A DNA stretch of 64,000 nt from Orobanche coerulescens. Its lineage: Eukaryota > Streptophyta > Magnoliopsida > Lamiales > Orobanchaceae. The position numbers and the translations under genes were made by a program. Numbering within the stretch: position 1 is the first letter of the stretch; every line of letters starts with the position of its first letter. The stretch spans positions 47,130,358-47,194,357 of the forward strand of contig CM065801.1 in NCBI GenBank assembly GCA_033398695.1, in the 5' to 3' direction. Under the pieces are notes generated by a model. It was given only the letters and a program-made list of their open reading frames with translations. It was not told the origin of the DNA and did no database searches. Below are positions 12,144 to 24,211 of the stretch, piece by piece.

Positions 12144-14336
12144 TGTAACACCCCCAATCCGCTCAGGGGTATTACACGCCGTAGAACCCTTCTTCAAGGA
12201 TCTACCAGGCTGGTAACAACATATAACAACTCAACCATGCCTTTAAGGCTAAAATGACTCAGTAGACCGATTTGGTCTTTCAATAATTACATACAACTCA
12301 AATACAACTCATGCCCACGCAGGGGTCAAAACACAACCACATCCATACAACGGGAAAAATATAGCAGCGGAAAATAAAGTACAACTGAACCAATACACGA
12401 TGTACGGTTCCTCATGTGATTAGTATCGATCATCTTTCATCATCCTTCGTGCCGACCCTGTGTTATGCTCCAAAACCTTAATGCAAAAACAGACATCCAC
12501 CCCCCGAATACTCGGGGGTTAGCAAAACTCCACTGTTTTGCTAGTGCAAGAACAAAGTGCAAATACGAGCCATACAATTCACATTCCACGAATAACAATA
12601 ACCAGAATCCTCAAGGATCCAAACGAAACGGAAAGCACTTCTCGAGGCAAGAATTTGAGAAAACGTTCCAAAATCGAATGATCACAAATCAATGGAAAAA
12701 TTTGTAAAAACAGTTTAGAATGCCATCGAGAGTTTTAACAGAAAACAACTTAGGATTACCAAATCCTACTTTTCAAAATCCAAAATACAAAAGGGGTCAC
12801 CGCCCCAAAGGTTTACTTTCCGAAAAATGACCTTTACCAAACCGTTGGGATTTAGCCCCAAATCCGTAAAATGACTTTTACAAAACCATTGGGATTTTAG
12901 CCCCAAATCTCATCAACTCACAGTACACAAGAACGACCACAAGGTTCGTCTTCCAACATCAAAATCCATAAATAAAGGATTTAAAACACAAACAACAAAA
13001 TACTCTAGTGCCATCCTAGCCAAGTAAGCCAAACGAACAACTTACCTCTTACGCACTTAGTCAATGCATGCAAATGAAAACCGTTCAAAATACTCGTTTC
13101 CGGAAACGCCAATAATCCAAATCACAGTTGCAAAATGCACCACAATTAACCGTCGATCCACGTCTCTGTGGACCCCTACCGAGACCCCGTCGGATCTAAC
13201 CCGTAGTGGTTAAAAGCAAGCTCGTTGATCCACGTCTCTTGTGGACCCCTACCGAGACCCCGTCGGATCTAACCCGTAGTGAGCATACACACACACACAC
13301 GTTACTCATGCAATACTAATATGCTAAGAATGTAAGTTCATTAAGAATACTCACTAGAGATGGCATTAACTCGACACCATTATCAAACTCTTCAAAACAC
13401 CATAACAAGATTAAATACGGAATACACGATTCCATAACTTTAAACAATAGGAGTATCATTATCATATTCTTCAACATTCAAAATAACCAAATCATAATCA
13501 ATTCCCGGAACACACCGTTCAGAAAACACACACGCGTTTTGAAAGAGAGCCTTTAACGAGGCCAAACTGAAATCTTTTGAAGACACATTTCAAACAAACA
13601 GACAAATACACCAAGACGATCACCAATTATTATATCCACAAAACAAGAATAGTATGGGCAAGGTACTTGCCTCGAAATCACGATCACAACGAGACGACGG
13701 ATAGGACGAGGTCGAATAGCCCCGAACTCCCGAACAACATCAAGAACGCGATAGCACCACGAGTATTACGAGAATAACACCACACGAATCATCAATCACC
13801 AGACGGGATTCAACATCGGAATCCTCGAACACCTATAAACCTCCGGAAGGAACAATAACACATGGTTACGACGAGAATCAAGGCTAAAACAACGGAAATC
13901 CCAACAAACTATCGAAGGGAAACTCATTGGGACATTTAATCGAACACCAAATGTTCAATAATTCCCAAGAACACTCGAATCGTCAATCGAGTTAAACAAA
14001 CTCGATATATGGATATACAACCCATAGAACACGATTAATAACATCATACTACACCAACCGATGTATCAAAATCGGATTAGAAACGAAATCAAGAACAATT
14101 CTTCGAAAAGTCAACTTGAAGGATAATCAAGAAATATACCTTGATTCGACGGAATACACGGATTAGATGTTGATATAATCAACAAGGATCTTCCAAAATG
14201 CCTTGGAAATGATTAGAATCGGCCAAGAACTCGATTTCCTGAGCCTCCCGTCGCCAGACGCCGAAAAAGGAAGAAAAATCGCGTAGGAAATGAAATCTGG
14301 CCGAGCCAGGCTATATATAGCCGGCAGGGTTACGGC
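12144..14336 (-). repeat. Right (5') LTR of the coding-less element, first part
   Basis: 2193 bp matching 6577-8770, ending inside the first palindrome of the array (GGTTACGGC) where the three-LTR element inserted. Target duplication ACGGC occupies 14332-14336. Confidence 0.93.
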
Positions 14337-16736
14337 TGTAACACCCCAAAAACCTTACGGGAGTATTACACGCCGTGGGCCCCGCGCCGGAACCCACCAG
14401 GCTAAAAATCATTTACAAAAACGCCAAAAAGGTCGATGACGGTAGTATTTTCCAAAACTCACAAAATCATTTGAAAACACCAAACTACCGTCAAGACGAT
14501 CAAGGCCAAAAACTCGGTTAAGGGAATCGGTTTTTGAAATCAAACTCAGTTGGTATAAAGCCGAAAGCCATTTGAAAGAACTCACGCAGCGGATAGAAAC
14601 ACAGTCCAAGATACATATACATCAATAATGATATACACAACAAAATACACGATTCCCCAATAATATGCCATAGCCAGTATCATACGGAATCCTCGCCTCA
14701 CGACCGCAACCATCAAAGTCCTCAATACCTGAAAAACAAGTCCCATAACGGGGTCAGCAATAATGTCCGACAAATAACCGCAAGTACATAAACATAAATA
14801 TTCACATGCCATGCATCATGAGAATAATAACCTCAACGATAACCTTACCACCTCCGGTAATCCAACGATTCGTCAAAATCCCGATATCACGATAATACCA
14901 TAAAAATCCCGATCACAACAATACCATATAAGACCTCAATACCGAATACTTTCTCGTACATAATCCTCTATGTACGATTACCATAAAATATACCTCTATC
15001 CGACGTCCTTCCGAAATGCATACCATAGACCAAGAATATCAAAATGACATCAACAATATCCTAATACTACAATCTTCCCAAGATTGTCCAAGTAACTCAA
15101 CAATCATCAACTGTGCATTCTAATCCTTTTAGAACATCACTGAACATTCGTCAATATGCAATACAACATAAAATACTTATGAAATGTAAATGGAATCACT
15201 CATCAAAACATTACAACCGAACAAGTAAACACTTGCCTCAAATAGCCGGGTCGGTAAAGCAAATCAGTCCCGAGGTTCGATTCCCGCACCTTGACAAAAT
15301 ATTTATATCCCGATATCAATAACAGTATACTACGACATTCGATTTCCACGATCAACGGCTATCCCAATTTTATAATTTTGTTTTCTTCTTTCTCAAAAGT
15401 GATGATCCGAACTTTAACAAGTTCATTACTAAAACTCCAGAATATTATTTTAAATATAAAAAATAATATTCAATATTTTTCGGTTGTATTTATGATATAA
15501 CCATTATTTGATCGAATAAAAACTTCGTACTATCTAAATACGAAAAATATTCCAAAGTCATCAATTTTGAAAACTCATGATTTTCATATAGAAAAATATT
15601 AATAATTATAGTATTAAATTTTCCAACCTTAAACACAAATATAAGGTATTCAACCCGTTCGATACAAACGAAAAATATAGAGCTGACTCGGTAATGTATT
15701 GATAAATACAGGAGTCAAAACATTTCGTAAAAATCAAAATTAAAACTGATTTGTGATAACATGTTTCTCTGGTACAAATTTCATGAAACTTTATCAAAAA
15801 TAGACTTGCAGGTTCAAAGATATACATGTTCAAACTAGACAACTCGATCAACTTCAAAAGAAATGTTGCTGGAAGTGACTGAAAATAACAGGGCTGACTC
15901 ACTATAAAACAGTTCATAATAACAAGGTATTCTGACTCAATACCTACGGTCCAAATAAGATTTATACTTATATGAATTTTATTTATAATATGCTCGAGAT
16001 GTAATCGTAAAATAACTTACATATTGAGAGATAATCGAGTTCAATTGAGGCAACCCAGACTGGAATTTACAGATTCTCTGGAGAGTTTCATCAAACAGCT
16101 ACCGGGCGTCTCCTGGAAAAGGCTGCTCTGATTCGCTGAGTCTTTGAGCATTTTGGAGGATATACAAATCTCCAATGTAGTATATAAACGTATGTACTTT
16201 AAGTAGTGTAATATTTCTACAGGTATAGATAAGTGTTATGGGAGAGTCTTAAAGGTAAGGCCACTATTTTCGGGTTCAAAGTCTGCTAGTTGGTCAAGAA
16301 AGCATCATGACTAGGCATTATGAGTGACGACCCGTGCCTCGCTCGCGCGGGATTCTCGGACGCCTGTCGGGCGCTGACGCACGCAGTGACGCACGGTGCC
16401 CGACAGTGACGATCCTTCCACTAATTCGATCATAACTTTCTCGTCCGAACTCCGATTGGCTCGTCGTTTGAACCGTTGGAAAGCTAACTCAAATACACAT
16501 AATACTGTAAATTTTCAGGATTTTTGAACATACCAAAAATTCGTGGTGATTTTTCAAAGTTGATACTTGTCCACGACACCTCCGAGAAAATGTCCAATCT
16601 TGTCTCTACTAACATTTCTGGTATCCCTTTCTTATTTTAAATATTCCAAGACCAGAAATGTATTTCCAATACATTCAAATAAATTTACAAGTCCCGTATT
16701 TAGTCGGTATGTATTCCTAAAATTCAGGATATTACA
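14337..16736 (-). repeat. LTR 1 of the three-LTR array
   Basis: 2400 bp, TGTAACACCCC to GGATATTACA on the plus strand. It contains the B-box-like segment (15274-15284), an inverted repeat CTGTCGGGC...GCCCGACAG (about 16358-16409) and a minus-strand TATA-like GTTTATATACTAC near 16179-16191. Short frames on either strand recur in all three copies only because the copies are near-identical; none has a domain. Confidence 0.93.
15245..15292 (+). other. tRNA-like T-arm / pol III B-box motif inside the LTR
   Basis: GGTTCGATTCCCGC (15274-15287) matches the pol III B box GGTTCGANTCC and a tRNA T arm; GGTCGGTAAAGC lies about 25 bases upstream. Identical copies are at 18309 and 21348. No cloverleaf or clear A box at usual spacing is evident, so a functional tRNA is unlikely. 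A SINE relic or captured tRNA 3' half is more probable. Confidence 0.4.
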
Positions 16737-17086
16737 TACTACCCCCCATAAAAATAAGTTTCGTCCTCGAAACTTGCAATCCTCTTACAAACAACCGTTT
16801 AATCAGAAAATTCAATATCACCAAAAGTAAACAATCATTATCGAACAATTGGAACAATATACTTACAGGTCTGTGAAGTCGATGATCTCCCGTGATACTA
16901 GCATATGACACCATTTCAAAAATCTCGACACAAAAAGAGTGCAAAACAGAATCAATCACAATTTGAAAACAATTGGTCTCCGCCAAGACCACAATAAGTT
17001 TAGAGCACTGTCGAGTTTTGTGGGATCTGTGACGCTGTGTCTCCTCACCTAAAGCGCATGAGCCGCTCCTTGTCACATGCACGTAT

Positions 17087-17230
17087 CACCGGCGTTCCAC
17101 TCCACATCAAAAGCCGCACATTGCACGTGCCTCGCACCGGCGTTCACTTCCCGATTGGAGCCGCACATTGCACATGACCACGGCACCGGCGTTCACTCCC
17201 TGCCTCGTCGGTCTCGGGAACACCAACAAT
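17087..17230 (-). repeat. Three ~49-bp leader repeats next to the priming site
   Basis: CACCGGCGTTC begins at 17087, 17135 and 17184; each of the first two repeats continues to AGCCGCACATTGCAC. On the element's minus strand they lie about 130-270 bases downstream of the priming site, where retroelements carry dimerisation and packaging signals. A second copy of the block is at 20123-20240 in interior 2, where the first unit reads CACTGGCGTTC. Confidence 0.65.
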
Positions 17231-17355
17231 CCCCAAACCCACACATCACCACGGCGGTACTCAAAAATCATACGGTTCAATACATCACAAACATCACGCT
17301 ACTACCGCACCAGAGAGCCACATAACACACATGCCCGGTTATCACAAAACCTTGG

Positions 17356-17367
17356 GCTCCGATACCA
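17356..17367 (-). other. Primer binding site, interior 1
   Basis: Minus strand TGGTATCGGAGC, 4 bases from the LTR end. Same one-base variant of the tRNA-iMet site as in the host element at 12128. Confidence 0.88.
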
Positions 17368-17371
17368 TATT

Positions 17372-19771
17372 TGTAACACCCCAAAACCTTACGGAGTATT
17401 ACACGCCGTGGCCCCGCCGGAACCCACCAGGCTAAAAATCATTTACAAAAACGCCAAAAAGGTCGATGACGGTAGTATTTTCCAAAACTCACAAAATCAT
17501 TTGAAAACACCCAACTACCGTCAAGACGATCAAGGCCAAAAACTCGGTTAAGGGAATCGGTTTTTGAAATCAAACTCAGTTGGTATAAAGCCGAAAGCCA
17601 TTTGAAAGAACTCACGCAGCGGATAGAAATACAGTCCAAGATACATATACATCAATAATGATATACACAACAAAATACACGATTCCCCAATAATATGCCA
17701 TAGCAGTATCATACGGAATCCTCGCCTCACGACCGCAACCATCAAAGTCCTCAATACCTGAAAAACAAGTCCCATAACGGGGTCAGCAATAATGTCCGAC
17801 AAATAACCGCAAGTACATAAACATAAATATTCACATGCCATGCATCATGAGAATAATAACCTCAACGATAACCTTACCACCTCCGGTAATCCAACGATTC
17901 TCGTCAAAATCCCAGTATCACGATAATACCATAAAAATCCCAGTATCACAACAATACCATATAATACCTCAATACCGAATACTTTCTCGTACATAATCCT
18001 CTATGTACGATTACCATAAAATATACCTCTATCCGGACGTCCTTCCGAAATGCATACCATAGACCAAGAATATCAAAAATGACATCAACAATATCCTAAT
18101 ACTACAATCTTCCCAAGATTGTCCAAGTAACTCAACAATCATCAACTGTGCATTCTAATCCTTTTAGAACATCACTGAACATTCGTCAATATGCAATACA
18201 ACATAAAATACTTATGAAATGTAAATGGAATCACTCATCAAAACATTACAACCGAACAAGTAAACACTTGCCTCAAATAGCCGGGTCGGTAAAGCAAATC
18301 AGTCCCGAGGTTCGATTCCCGCACCTTGACAAAATATTTATATCCCGATATCAATAACAGTATACTACGACATTCGATTTCCACGATCAACGGCTATCCC
18401 AATTTTATAATTTTGTTTTCTTCTTTCTCAAAAGTGATGATCCGAACTTTAACAAGTTCATTACTAAAACTCCAGAATATTATTTTAAATATTAAATATA
18501 ATATTCAATATTTTCAGGTTGTATTTATGATATAACCATTAATTGATCGAATAAAAACTTCGTACTATCTAAATACGAAAAATATTCCAAAGTCATCAAT
18601 TTTGAAAACTCATGATTTTCATATAGAAAAATATTAATAATTATAGTATTAAATTTTCCAACCTTAAACACAAATATAAGGTATTCAACCCGTTCGATAC
18701 AAACGAAAAATATAGAGCTGACTCGGTAATGTATTGATAAATACAGGAGTCAAAACATTTCGTAAAAATCAAAATTAAAACTGATTTGTGATAACATGTT
18801 TCTCTGGTACAAATTTCATGAAACTTTATCAAAAATAGACTTGCAGGTTCAAAGATATACATGTTCAAACTAGACAACTCGATCAACTTCAAAAGAAATG
18901 TTGCTGGAAGTGACTGAAAATAACAGGGCTGACTCACTATAAAACAGTTCATAATAACAAGGTATTCTGACTCAATACCTACGGTCCAAATAAGATTTAT
19001 ACTTATATGAATTTTATTTATAATATGCTCGAGATGTAATCGTAAAATAACTTACATATTGAGAGATAATCGAGTTCAATTGAGGCAACCCAGACTGGAA
19101 TTTACAGATTCTCTGGAGAGTTTCATCAAACAGCTACCGGGCGTCTCCTGGAAAAGGCTGCTCTGATTCGCTGAGTCTTTGAGCATTTTGGAGGATATAC
19201 AAATCTCCAATGTAGTATATAAACGTATGTACTTTAAGTAGTGTAATATTTCTACAGGTATAGATAAGTGTTATGGGAGAGTCTTAAAGGTAAGGCCACT
19301 ATTTTCGGGTTCAAAGTCTGCTAGTTGGTCAAGAAAGCATCATGACTAGGCATTATGAGTGACGACCCGTGCCTCGCTCGCGCGGGATTCTCGGACGCCT
19401 GTCGGGCGCTGACGCACGCAGTGACGCACGGTGCCCGACAGCTGACAGTCTTCCACTAATTCGATCATAACTTTCTCGTCCGAACTCCGATTGGCTCGTC
19501 GTTTGAACCGTTGGAAAGCTAACTCAAATACACATAATACTGTAAATTTTCAGGATTTTTGAACATACCAAAAATTCGTGGTGATTTTTCAAAGTTGATA
19601 CTTGTCCACGACACCTCCGAGAAAATGTCCAATCTTGTCTCTACTAACATTTCTGGTATCCCTTTCTTATTTTAAATATTCCAAGACCAGAAATGTATTT
19701 CCAATACATTCAAATAAATTTACAAGTCCCGTATTTAGTCGGTATGTATTCCTAAAATTCAGGATATTACA
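17372..19771 (-). repeat. LTR 2 of the three-LTR array
   Basis: 2400 bp. Its first 60 bases differ from LTR 1 and 3 mostly by shortened runs (CCCCAAAACC for CCCCAAAAACC, ACGGAG for ACGGGAG, GTGGCC for GTGGGCC). The remainder is nearly identical to both neighbours. Confidence 0.93.
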
Positions 19772-20409
19772 TACTACCCCCCATAAAAATAAGTTTCGTC
19801 CTCGAAACTTGCAATCCTCTTACAAACAACCGTTTAATCAGAAAATTCAATATCACCAAAAGTAAACAATCATTATCGAACAATTGGAACAATATACTTA
19901 CAGGTCTGTGAAGTCGATGATCTCCCGTGATACTAGCATATGACACCATTTCAAAAAATCTCGACACAAAAAGAGTGCAAAACAGAATCAATCACAATTT
20001 GAAAACAATTGGTCTCCGCCAAGACCACAATAAGTTTAGAGCACTGTCGAGTTTTGTGGGATCTGTGACGCTGTGTCTCCTCACCTAAAGCGCATGAGCC
20101 GCTCCTTGTCACATGCACGTATCACTGGCGTTCCACTCCACATCAAAAGCCGCACATTGCACGTGCCTCGCACCGGCGTTCACTTCCCGATTGGAGCCGC
20201 ACATTGCACATGACCACGGCACCGGCGTTCACTCCCTGCCTCGTCGGTCTCGGGAACACCAACAATCCCCAAACCCACACATCACCACGACAGTACTCAA
20301 AAATCATACAGTTCCAATACATCACAAACATCACGCTACTACCGCACCGGTAGAGCCACATAACACACATGCCCGGTTATCACAAAACCTTGGGCTCCGA
20401 TACCATATT
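19772..20409 (-). other. Interior 2 of the three-LTR array
   Basis: 638 bp, near-identical to interior 1, with the polypurine tract at 19772-19792, leader repeats at 20123-20240 and priming site at 20394-20405. Confidence 0.88.
20394..20405 (-). other. Primer binding site, interior 2
   Basis: Minus strand TGGTATCGGAGC with the same 4-base spacing to LTR 3. Confidence 0.88.
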
Positions 20410-22810
20410 TGTAACACCCCAAAAACCTTACGGGAGTATTACACGCCGTGGGCCCCGCGCCGGAACCCACCAGGCTAAAAATCATTTACAAAAACGCCAA
20501 AAAGGTCGATGACGGTAGTATTTTCCAAAACTCACAAAATCATTTGAAAACACCCAACTACCGTCAAGACGATCAAGGCCAAAAACTCGGTTAAGGGAAT
20601 CGGTTTTTGAAATCAAACTCAGTTGGTATAAAGCCGAAAGCCATTTGAAAGAACTCACGCAATGGGATAGAAATACATCAAGATACATATACATCAATAA
20701 TGATATACACAACAAAATACACGATTCCCCAATAATATGCCATAGCAGTATCATACGGAATCCTCGCCTCACGACCGCAACCATCAAAGTCCTCAATACC
20801 TGAAAAACAAGTCCCATAACGGGGTCAGCAATAATGTCCGACAAATAACCGCAAGTACATAAACATAAATATTCACATGCCATGCATCATGAGAATAATA
20901 ACCTCAACGATAACCTTACCACCTCCTAATCCAACGATTCTCACAAAATCCCAAAGATCACGATAATACCATAAAATCCCGAGATCACAACAATACCATA
21001 TAATACCTCAATACCGAATACTTTCTCGTACATAATCCTCTATGTACGATTACCATAAAATATACCTCTATCCGGACGTCCTTCCGAAATGCATACCATA
21101 GACCAAGAATATCAAAAATGACATCAACAATATCCTAATACTACAATCTTCCCAAGATTGTCCAAGTAACTCAACAATCATCAACTGTGCATTCTAATCC
21201 TTTTAGAACATCACTGAACATTCGTCAATATGCAATACAACATAAAATACTTATGAAATGTAAATGGAATCACTCATCAAAACATTACAACCGAACAAGT
21301 AAACACTTGCCTCAAATAGCCGGGTCGGTAAAGCAAATCAGTCCCGAGGTTCGATTCCCGCACCTTGACAAAATATTTATATCCCGATATCAATAACAGT
21401 ATACTACGACATTCGATTTCCACGATCAACGGCTATCCCAATTTTATAATTTTGTTTTCTTCTTTCTCAAAAGTGATGATCCGAACTTTAACAAGTTCAT
21501 TACTAAAACTCCAGAATATTATTTTAAATATAAAAAATAATATTCAATATTTTTCGGTTGTATTTATGATATAACCATTATTTGATCGAATAAAAACTTC
21601 GTACTATCTAAATACGAAAAATATTCCAAAGTCATCAATTTTGAAAACTCATGATTTTCATATAAAAAAATATTAATAATCATAGTATTAAATTTTCCAA
21701 CCTTAAACACAAATATAAGGTATTCAACCCGTTCGATACAAACGAAAAATATAGAGCTGACTCGGTAATGTATTGATAAATACAGGAGTCAAAACATTTC
21801 GTAAAAATCAAAATTAAAACTGATTTGTGATAACATGTTTCTCTGGTACAAATTTCATGAAACTTTATCAAAAATAGACTTGCAGGTTCAAAGATATACA
21901 TGTTCAAACTAGACGACTCGATCAACTTCAAAAGAAATGTTGCTGGAAGTGACTGAAAATAACAGGGCTGCCTCACTATAAAACAGTTCATAATAACAAG
22001 GTATTCTGACTCAATACCTACGGTCCAAATAAGATTTATACTTATATGAATTTTATTTATAATATGCTCGAGATGTAATCGTAAAATAACTTACATATTG
22101 AGAGATAATCGAGTTCAATTGAGGCAACCCAGACTGGAATTTACAGATTCTCTGGAGAGTTTCATCAAACAGCTACCGGGCGTCTCCTGGAAAAGGCTGC
22201 TCTGATTCGCTGAGTCTTTGAGCATTTTGGAGGATATACAAATCTCCAATGTAGTATATAAACGTATGTCCTTTAAGTAGTGTAATATTTCTACAGGTAT
22301 AGATAAGTGTTATGGGAGAGTCTTAAAGGTAAGGCCACTATTTTCGGGTTCAAAGTCTGCTAGTTGGTCAAGAAAGCATCATGACTAGGCATTATGAGTG
22401 ACGACCCGTGCCTCGCTCGCGCGGGATTCTCGGACGCCTGTCGGGCGCTGACGCACGCAGTGACGCACGGTGCCCGACAGCTGATAGTCTTCCACTAATT
22501 CGATCATAACTTCCTCGTCCGAACTCCGATTGGCTCGTCGTTTGAACCGTTGGAAAGCTAACTCAAATACACATAATACTGTAAATTTTCAGGATTTTTG
22601 AACATACCAAAAATTCGTGGTGATTTTTCAAAGTTGATACTTGTCCACGACACCTCCGAGAAAATGTCCAATCTTGTCTCTACTAACATTTCTGGTATCC
22701 CTTTCTTATTTTAAATATTCCAAGACCAGAAATGTATTTCCAATACATTCAAATAAATTTACAAGTCCCGTATTTAGTCGGTATGTATTCCTAAAATTCA
22801 GGATATTACA
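20410..22810 (-). repeat. LTR 3 of the three-LTR array
   Basis: 2401 bp; this is the outer 5' LTR in the element's own orientation. It carries a few private differences (for example GTCCTTTAAG near 22268 and loss of a few bases near 20925-20955). Confidence 0.93.
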
Positions 22811-22815
22811 ACGGC

Positions 22816-23593
22816 CGTAACCGGCAGGCCTTACGGCCGTAACTCGGTCCCTTACGGCCGTACTCGGCAGGCCTTACGACCGTAACCGGCATTCGTCAAA
22901 AATACGCTGGACACAATGGACACTTACTACCGTAACTACGCACACATTACGGCCAGAATCGCCTTCGTCGAGAAGCGCCGGGCGCCATACGGCCGCCGAT
23001 CACGCCTTACGGCCAGAATCGCACACGTTACGGCCGTAACCGGCACCTTACGGCCAGAACTCGGCCAAAGAGCCTGCTCCGGCCGTGACTCGGCCGTGGC
23101 CACTCCGACGGCCCGGACGATCCCGAAACCCGAGCCTGAGTAAAAATCGAAGATACGGTTACGAAGTACTCGCAAAGACGAATCCAAGCGCTAAGAGAAC
23201 ACACGATCCCGACCACCCGAAGTGTCGGAATTCGACAACGGAAGTAATTACCCTAAACTTTGGGAAATTACAAAAATGGCCCAAAATGCCCGGAAATCAC
23301 GATACGTGATCGAAACACCGAACCAAAGCTCGCAACATGAATAATAACATTAAATGAACTTGCGAGAAACTCGAAACAACAGTTTCGGACGAGATTCGCA
23401 AGAATCGAGCTCGAGTGCGGAAAAGTCGCTAAAAAGCTCGGAACTCAACAAAACGATACCGAAACGAACTCGGATGACAAAAAGTGCAGAATTAATCATT
23501 CTCGGAATGTCGAAACGGTCATGTGCGAGTCGTCAAAACGGACTTCCGCCGAAAAAAGAAATTTACCGAAAATCGAAAATTGCGGATATTACA
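22816..23593 (-). repeat. Right (5') LTR of the coding-less element, second part
   Basis: Resumes inside the split palindrome (CGTAACCGGCAGG) and ends GGATATTACA at 23593. Together with 12144-14336 it gives 2971 bp against 2972 bp for the left LTR. In the palindrome array several sites read TTACGGCCAGAA where the left LTR has TTACGGCCGTAA. Confidence 0.93.
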
Positions 23594-23598
23594 TGAAA

Positions 23599-24063
23599 TG
23601 ACCTATAAATAGGCATGCATCCCTTTGCACCAGGACATGCAATTTCGAAAATACTCCAGCATACAGCAAACACAAAAGTTTTCTCTACATACAGCATACA
23701 GTTCTTAGTTCATAGTAAAAGATTCGTCCTCATCTCGTTCCAGTTCGTCGGAGCTCGTGGGTGTGTGGTGTTACTACCTCCTAGACGTTGTCTTTTTATC
23801 TTTGGAGGCGATACGTCAGAACCGAGAGCATAATCGGGGTGCATTTTATCTTGCGGATAGAGGATTCCTCGATAGCTTACGGTTTTGTGTCTTTTTATTT
23901 CTTTTTTGTTTGTTATTTCAATTCAGTTTCTAAACCTGTAATTTCTGTTTTGTGTATTTCTGTTTATGTCTCGAATTGTAATCTAGTTTCAAGTTGTATT
24001 GCATTTTTTTCGAGTTGTAATTTAGCTTCGCCGGATAAGTTTTTCCCGAATAACTTTCCAACA
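23599..24063 (+). mobile_element. Copia-like solo LTR, 3' part
   Basis: Continuation of the LTR that begins at 5889. It starts with the promoter TATA box CTATAAATAGG (23603-23613), followed by a leader and a T-rich R/U5 region, and ends TTTCCAACA at 24063, the inverted match of the 5' end. Confidence 0.75.
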
Positions 24064-24145
24064 TACACATAGTAGCAAGAGTTCTACTATCTCTCAGAGA
24101 ATCATGGAGACGAAGACAGTATGTGTAGCAGGAGGATCAGGGTAC

Positions 24146-24211
24146 CGTCCATGGTACACCCCCATGTAGTGCATCCCCTGTTGGATGCACTACACGTGGC
24201 GTGTATGGACG
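24146..24211. repeat. Foldback (hairpin) at the end of exon 1
   Basis: A 31-base arm (24146-24176), a 6-base loop CCTGTT and a 29-base arm (24183-24211). The 12 bp next to the loop (GGATGCACTACA) pair perfectly; the rest pairs with a few bulges. It replaces the part of the reductase gene that should encode the remainder of the Rossmann motif. Either a tiny MITE insertion or a local inverted duplication. Confidence 0.75.

Larger units (their letters stand above)
16737..17371 (-). other. Interior 1 of the three-LTR array
   Basis: 635 bp holding only a polypurine tract (16737-16757; minus-strand TTATTTTTATGGGGGGTAGT), a GAGGACGAAACTT block, ~49-bp leader repeats and a priming site. It is among the smallest interiors relative to LTR length (2.4 kb) in the window. 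No reading frame shows retroelement domains. Confidence 0.88.
14337..22810 (-). mobile_element. Nested three-LTR, coding-less retroelement array
   Basis: Structure is LTR (14337-16736), interior (16737-17371), LTR (17372-19771), interior (19772-20409), LTR (20410-22810). LTRs are 2400, 2400 and 2401 bp; interiors only 635 and 638 bp. The exact 5-bp duplication ACGGC flanks the whole array (14332-14336, 22811-22815), so one insertion later expanded, or a three-LTR form inserted. Minus-strand signals: LTR starts TGTAATATCC, ends GGGGTGTTACA; priming site and polypurine tract are present in both interiors. No coding region exists. Confidence 0.93.
6577..23593 (-). mobile_element. Coding-less LTR retrotransposon (LARD type), whole element with nested insert
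   Basis: Two LTRs of about 2.97 kb flank a 2.6-kb interior. Signals read on the minus strand: each LTR starts TGTAATATCC and ends GGGGGTGTTACA; the priming site TGGTATCGGAGC lies next to the right LTR and a polypurine tract next to the left LTR. The right LTR is therefore the 5' LTR. The exact 5-bp duplication TGAAA flanks it (6572-6576 and 23594-23598). The interior carries no gag, protease, reverse transcriptase or integrase that I can find. The 5' LTR is itself split by another element at 14337-22810. Without the insert its length would be about 8.5 kb. Confidence 0.92.

Noticed and set aside
15271..15290. Functional tRNA gene
   Set aside because: Only a T-arm-like segment is present; no acceptor, D or anticodon arms at proper spacing.
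15606..15917. 103-codon minus-strand frame present in all three LTRs (also 18641 and 21680)
   Set aside because: Conservation follows from LTR identity; composition is Phe/Leu/Cys-rich as expected from AT-rich non-coding DNA.
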